12,701 nt of DNA, from positions 1 to 12,701 of the forward strand of contig JBEIDK010000091.1 in NCBI GenBank assembly GCA_040383485.1. The letters run 5' to 3'. The first letter of the stretch is position 1. Each line of letters starts with the position of its first letter. This stretch comes from JBEIDK01 sp040383485. GTDB lineage: Bacteria > Bacteroidota > Bacteroidia > UBA4408. Shown in pieces: positions 9,505-12,701 of the stretch. The notes beneath the pieces were generated by a model. It was not told the DNA's origin. It was given only the letters and a program-made list of their open reading frames with translations, and did no database searches. Made by a program: the position numbers and the translations under genes.

Positions 9505-10233
9505 ATGCAAAAGATAGAAACTTTTACCCAATTAAATGTTGATTTGCAATTTGAATTACCAACACTAATTGAGCGTGTAGGTGCTTTTTTTATAGACTTA
9601 TTTATTCTTTTAATAGCATATGGATTAATAGCTAGTTACATATTTATCGCTTTTGCAAATGATGAAAATAAAACCACTTATTTATTAGCAATTGCTCCGA
9701 TTTTTATGCTTTATTCATTATATTTCGAAGCATTGAACAACGGGCGTACCATTGGTAAAATGGCATTAGGGCTAAGAGTTATAAAATTAAACGGCAAGCC
9801 TTGTACAATTAATGATTATTTGATGCGATGGATTTTTAGATTGCTTGATATTCATTTAAGTGCAGGTTCAGTGGCTATTATAGCAATAAATGCTAGTAAT
9901 AAAGGTCAACGCGTTGGTGATTTTTTAGCCCAAACTACAGTTGTAAAATTTAGAAATGAAATTAAATCAAAAGCAGAAAACATTTCTAACATAAAAAGTT
10001 TTGATAATTATAAAGTTACCTACCCTCTAGCAAAGGAGTTTTCGGAAGAACAAATGTTATTATTAAAAACGGCACTTGACCGCTATAAAATTAATGGTAA
10101 TGAGGCACATGAAAAAGCATTGATGGAAATTGTAATTAGAATAAATAAAAAATTTAAAATTAATTCATTACCAAAAGATTATGTTACGTTTTTAAAAACT
10201 GTTTTAAACGATTATGTTGTTTTAACGCGCTAA
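9505..10233 (+). CDS. RDD family membrane protein
   Basis: A 242-residue inner-membrane protein of the RDD family, whose role is mostly unknown (some members are linked to ion transport). The named residues are visible: Arg24 in ERVGAFF and Asp31 in FFIDLF open the first membrane helix (about 26-48), with a second at 57-75. NNGRTIGKMALGLRV (78-91) and GQRVGDFLAQTTVV (134-147) are the typical RDD segments. The last 90 or so residues are soluble and end in FLKTVLNDYVVLTR, as I recall for RDD proteins of this phylum. The gene is divergent from the SpoIIM-like gene, a pairing that recurs in Bacteroidota and suggests a shared process. The DUF5522 gene follows after 3 bp. Confidence 0.87.
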   Translation: MQKIETFTQLNVDLQFELPTLIERVGAFFIDLFILLIAYGLIASYIFIAFANDENKTTYLLAIAPIFMLYSLYFEALNNGRTIGKMALGLRVIKLNGKPCTINDYLMRWIFRLLDIHLSAGSVAIIAINASNKGQRVGDFLAQTTVVKFRNEIKSKAENISNIKSFDNYKVTYPLAKEFSEEQMLLLKTALDRYKINGNEAHEKALMEIVIRINKKFKINSLPKDYVTFLKTVLNDYVVLTR

Positions 10234-10236
10234 TAG

Positions 10237-10407
10237 ATGTTTCCCAATAAAAAAGAATTAGAACCAGACGAGTTTTATTATACGCCTGAGGGTTATATTG
10301 TATTTACAGAAAAGTATCATTTAAAAAGAGGATACTGTTGTAAAAGTGGATGCAGACATTGTCCGTATGGATATGATAAGAAAACCGATAGGTTTATTAA
10401 AAAGTAA
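10237..10407 (+). CDS. DUF5522 small Cys-rich protein
   Basis: A 56-residue protein starting MFPNKKELEPDEFYYTPEGY. The core GYCCKSGCRHCPYGY (32-46) carries Cys34, Cys35, Cys39, His41 and Cys42, the hallmark of the small DUF5522 proteins of Bacteroidota. The Cys/His cluster suggests metal binding, but no function is known to me. It lies 3 bp after the RDD stop codon, so it is almost certainly co-transcribed and probably translationally coupled. There is no signal peptide or membrane segment. Its short length makes it easy to miss in gene calling. Confidence 0.85.
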   Translation: MFPNKKELEPDEFYYTPEGYIVFTEKYHLKRGYCCKSGCRHCPYGYDKKTDRFIKK

Positions 10408-10475
10408 TGGATTCATTTTATTTCTACTTTTTTCATTTATTCACATCTCAAAATCTTAACATTTAAAACCTTTGA

Positions 10476-10483
10476 TATCTTTG
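10476..10483 (+). promoter_or_regulatory. -7 promoter box of yidC
   Basis: TATCTTTG followed by CGCC is a perfect TAnnTTTG box, 17 bp before the yidC ATG. Transcription would start near 10488, leaving a leader of only about 12 nt. No good -33 TTTG is visible; TTAACA at 10456-10461 is the nearest candidate. It shows that yidC is at least partly expressed separately from the RDD-DUF5522 pair. Confidence 0.55.
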
Positions 10484-10500
10484 CGCCCTCAAAATATACG

Positions 10501-12348
10501 ATGGACAAAAATTCAATTATAGGCTTATCTCTTATTGGCCTTATTTTAATAGGTTTTACAATTTATAATTCACCTTCTGACGAAGAAATTAAAGCAATGA
10601 ATCGTGAACGTGATTCACTCTTAAATGTTGAAACAAAACAAAAGGAGTTGCTTGCTGCTAAGGTTCAAAATAACATTAAGGCAACAGCATTGCAAGTAAC
10701 CGATAGCGCTAAAGCTGAAATGGCTAAAGCCAATTTAGGAAGTTTTTATTTGGCAGCATCTGGCGAAAATAAAATTACATACCTTGAAAATGAGGTTATG
10801 AAATTGGGTGTAGCCAACAAAGGAGGCAGAATTGTTTATTGCGAACTTAAGAAATATAAAACATTTGATAAGAAACCAGTTTTATTAATTGACAAGGATT
10901 CATCAAGCTTTGGTTTAAATTTCATTGCTGAAAATAGAAATATTGCAACCGACTCTTTATATTTTAAACCTTCATTGTTAGGATCTAAATTGAACATGCG
11001 CCTCGACGTTGCAACAAATCAATATTTAGATTTTGAATATTCATTGAAGCCTAATGATTACCTTTTAGGTTTTAATGTAAATGTTGTTGGCTTACAAAAT
11101 ATTATTGCACCAACACAAGGCACCCTTAATATTAAATGGGCTCAAAAAACTTTAAGTCAAGAAAAAAACAAAGCAAATGAAGCTAACGTAACTTCTATAT
11201 TTTACGAAGATTCAAAAGAAGAAGTTGACAATTTAAGCGAAACAAGTGATGAGCAAGAGGTGTTGCTAGAAAAATTAAAGTGGGTATCATTTAAACAACA
11301 GTTTTTTTCTGCTATTTTAATTAATAATTCGGGCTTCGAAAAGTCAGCCGATATTGAATCATTAAAATTATCCGATAGCAGTAAATACACAAAATCATTA
11401 TCAGCGAAATTGGCTTTACCATACAGTCATGCCAATGCAGTGAGCTACCCAATGCAATTTTATTTTGGTCCAAATCATTTTAAAACGCTTGCATCATACA
11501 ATTTAGGAATTGAAAAGTCTATAAATTTGGGTTGGGGTATTATTGGATGGGTAAATAAATACTTAGTTGTAAACCTATTTAAATTATTTAGCGGTTGGGG
11601 ATTAAATATGGGTATTGTTATTTTATTGATGACGTTAACTATTAAACTTCTCTTATCTCCACTTACATTTAAAGCATATTTATCTTCTGCAAAAATGAAG
11701 TTGCTGAAACCAGAAATGGATGAGATAAACGCAAAGTTTGCTGACGCTGACCCATTAAAAAAGCAACAAGAAACAATGAGCTTGTATAAAAAAGCGGGTG
11801 TCAATCCGTTAGGGGGTTGTGTTCCTATGTTGCTGCAGCTGCCTATATTATTAGCAATGTTTAGGTTTTTTCCTGCAGCATTTGAGTTAAGGCAACAAGG
11901 TTTTTTATGGGCTGATGATTTATCTGCTTACGACAGTATTGCTACTTTACCATTTACTATACCTATATACGGTAATCATGTAAGTTTATTTACTATATTG
12001 ATGACTGCAAGTACAATAATTTATACTAGAATGAATAGTAGTCAGTTTGGAAGTAATCCGCAAATGGAGCAAATGAAATGGATTATGTACCTAATGCCAT
12101 TGGTTTTCTGTGTTTCATTAAATAGCTTTGCTTCTGGTTTAAGTTACTATTACTTCGTAGCTAATATGCTTACATTTACCATTCAGTATTTAATGAAGTT
12201 CACTGTAAATGAAACTAAACTTCATGCTCAAATTCAAGAACAAAAAACAAAACCCGTAAAAAAATCAAGATTCGCCGAGAAGTTGGAGCAAATGCAAAAG
12301 CAACAACAAGCAATACAATCGCAACAAAAACAAATAAAGAAAAAGTAG
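10501..12348 (+). CDS. yidC: Membrane protein insertase YidC
   Basis: A 615-residue Oxa1/YidC insertase that places proteins in the inner membrane alone or with Sec. The N-terminal membrane anchor is at 4-22; a large periplasmic beta domain follows to about 340. The insertase core holds IVILLMTLTIKLLLSPLTFK (371-390), then SSAKMKLLKPEMDEI and the cytoplasmic hairpin. GGCVPMLLQLPILLAMFRFF starts at 438, and further membrane helices lie at about 495-513 and 527-565. The charged residue of the hydrophilic groove is Lys382 where E. coli YidC has Arg366, as I recall for Bacteroidota. The tail (575-615) is rich in Lys and Gln and may contact ribosomes. Length fits the phylum. It follows DUF5522 by 93 bp, with its own promoter. 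Confidence 0.97.
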   Translation: MDKNSIIGLSLIGLILIGFTIYNSPSDEEIKAMNRERDSLLNVETKQKELLAAKVQNNIKATALQVTDSAKAEMAKANLGSFYLAASGENKITYLENEVMKLGVANKGGRIVYCELKKYKTFDKKPVLLIDKDSSSFGLNFIAENRNIATDSLYFKPSLLGSKLNMRLDVATNQYLDFEYSLKPNDYLLGFNVNVVGLQNIIAPTQGTLNIKWAQKTLSQEKNKANEANVTSIFYEDSKEEVDNLSETSDEQEVLLEKLKWVSFKQQFFSAILINNSGFEKSADIESLKLSDSSKYTKSLSAKLALPYSHANAVSYPMQFYFGPNHFKTLASYNLGIEKSINLGWGIIGWVNKYLVVNLFKLFSGWGLNMGIVILLMTLTIKLLLSPLTFKAYLSSAKMKLLKPEMDEINAKFADADPLKKQQETMSLYKKAGVNPLGGCVPMLLQLPILLAMFRFFPAAFELRQQGFLWADDLSAYDSIATLPFTIPIYGNHVSLFTILMTASTIIYTRMNSSQFGSNPQMEQMKWIMYLMPLVFCVSLNSFASGLSYYYFVANMLTFTIQYLMKFTVNETKLHAQIQEQKTKPVKKSRFAEKLEQMQKQQQAIQSQQKQIKKK

Positions 12349-12355
12349 TAATAAG

Positions 12356-12530
12356 AAGAGGCTGCTGCAAAATCCAGTTCTGTCATGCTGAATTTATTTC
12401 AGCATCTCAACAACCCCTAAAATTATTGAATTTTAGATTAACAACGATTGTCTATATTGGAGTTGTTGCTCCTTCGCGGTGCAGCATACGCTACAATGAC
12501 GAACAAAACTGGCTTTTGAGATATCCTCTT
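12356..12530. repeat. Composite inverted-repeat element behind yidC
   Basis: The outer arms match in two blocks with equal 7-bp spacers. On the left are AAGAGG (12356-12361) and AAAANCCAGTT (12369-12379); on the right are AACTGGNTTTT (12507-12517) and CCTCTT (12525-12530). Inside are two perfect hairpins: ATGCTGAA/TTCAGCAT (12385-12392 with 12398-12405, 5-nt loop) and CTAAAAT/ATTTTAG (12417-12423 with 12430-12436). AACAAC (12409-12414) can also pair with GTTGTT (12472-12477). The motif with TGTCATGCTGAA resembles dispersed intergenic repeats of Bacteroidota (from memory, unchecked). It carries no gene. Placed 8 bp after the yidC stop, it may also serve as its 3' structure. Confidence 0.7.
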
Positions 12531-12542
12531 TTATAGGTAACA

Positions 12543-12647
12543 TTAAAGAATAAATATACTTGCGAGGATCATAATAATGATGATGATATACTGCCAAATA
12601 TCAACAAAGTAGGGATAATATTTCTTTATATTTTCTTTAAGATTCAT
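12543..12647 (-). CDS. Possible 34-residue single-pass membrane peptide
   Basis: ATG at 12647 to TAA at 12543 codes for a basic, Tyr-rich start (MNLKENIKKYYPYFVDIWQY) followed by a hydrophobic stretch of Ile, Met, Leu and Ala that reaches the C-terminus: the layout of a tail-anchored or single-pass membrane peptide with the N-terminus inside. It begins 6 bp after the stop codon of the preceding minus-strand frame, as operon genes do. I do not recognise a family. A chance open frame of this length is possible, but the clean basic-then-hydrophobic pattern favours a real gene. Confidence 0.5.
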   Translation of the reverse strand: MNLKENIKKYYPYFVDIWQYIIIIIMILASIFIL

Positions 12648-12653
12648 AAAGAA

Positions 12654-12701
12654 TTATGCCAAATCCCAAAGATTATATAATTCATTCAAATATTTGTTCT
12701 C
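12654..12701 (-). CDS. C-terminal end of a gene entering from the right (partial)
   Basis: Only the last 15 codons are present (ENKYLNELYNLWDLA, then TAA at 12656-12654); the frame is open to the window edge. Too short to identify. The 6-bp gap to the following small frame suggests one transcript. Confidence 0.4.
   Translation of the reverse strand, partial: ENKYLNELYNLWDLA

Noticed and set aside
9507..9516. TATCTTTTGC on the minus strand as the SpoIIM-like promoter
   Set aside because: It has an extra T relative to TAnnTTTG and no -33 box at the right distance; too weak to list.

Overview
The window reads as a piece of an AT-rich Bacteroidota (Bacteroidetes) chromosome. YidC has the form usual in that phylum: a Lys in place of the groove Arg and a long K/Q-rich tail. 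The DUF4175, RDD, SpoIIM-like and DUF5522 proteins are all common there. Starts lack clear Shine-Dalgarno sequences, and several genes have the TAnnTTTG -7 box of this phylum close upstream. I cannot place it below phylum. I see no rRNA, tRNA, CRISPR array, transposase or phage gene.

Layout. Bases 1-331 are non-coding: a cluster of short perfect hairpins, then 22 tandem 7-bp units that run into the stop codon of the first gene. That gene (minus, 332-2989) is a long coiled-coil SMC-type ATPase whose C-terminal head most resembles MukB; no kleisin or KITE partner gene is visible. A short divergent promoter region separates it from a plus-strand pair: a 1142-residue DUF4175 membrane protein and a short-chain type polyprenyl diphosphate synthase. 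Convergent to these is a SpoIIM-family membrane protein with an extra C-terminal membrane domain (minus, 7659-9462). Its reading frame is broken at a run of ten A. Divergent from it, and 42 bp away, are an RDD membrane protein and a 56-residue Cys-rich DUF5522 protein. The membrane insertase gene yidC follows with its own promoter. A composite inverted-repeat element lies directly behind yidC. The right edge holds a possible 34-residue membrane peptide and the last codons of another minus-strand gene.

How the genes fit together. The theme is the cell envelope: YidC inserts inner-membrane proteins, the prenyl synthase makes isoprenoid precursors, and RDD, SpoIIM-like and DUF4175 proteins are membrane proteins of poorly known role. 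RDD and SpoIIM-like genes are recurrent neighbours in Bacteroidota. The SMC-like gene is functionally separate.

Most worth checking: the A10 frameshift in the SpoIIM-like gene, the two-level heptanucleotide array at the end of the SMC-like gene, the orphan state of that MukB-like ATPase, and the structured element behind yidC. I found no convincing new multi-gene system.
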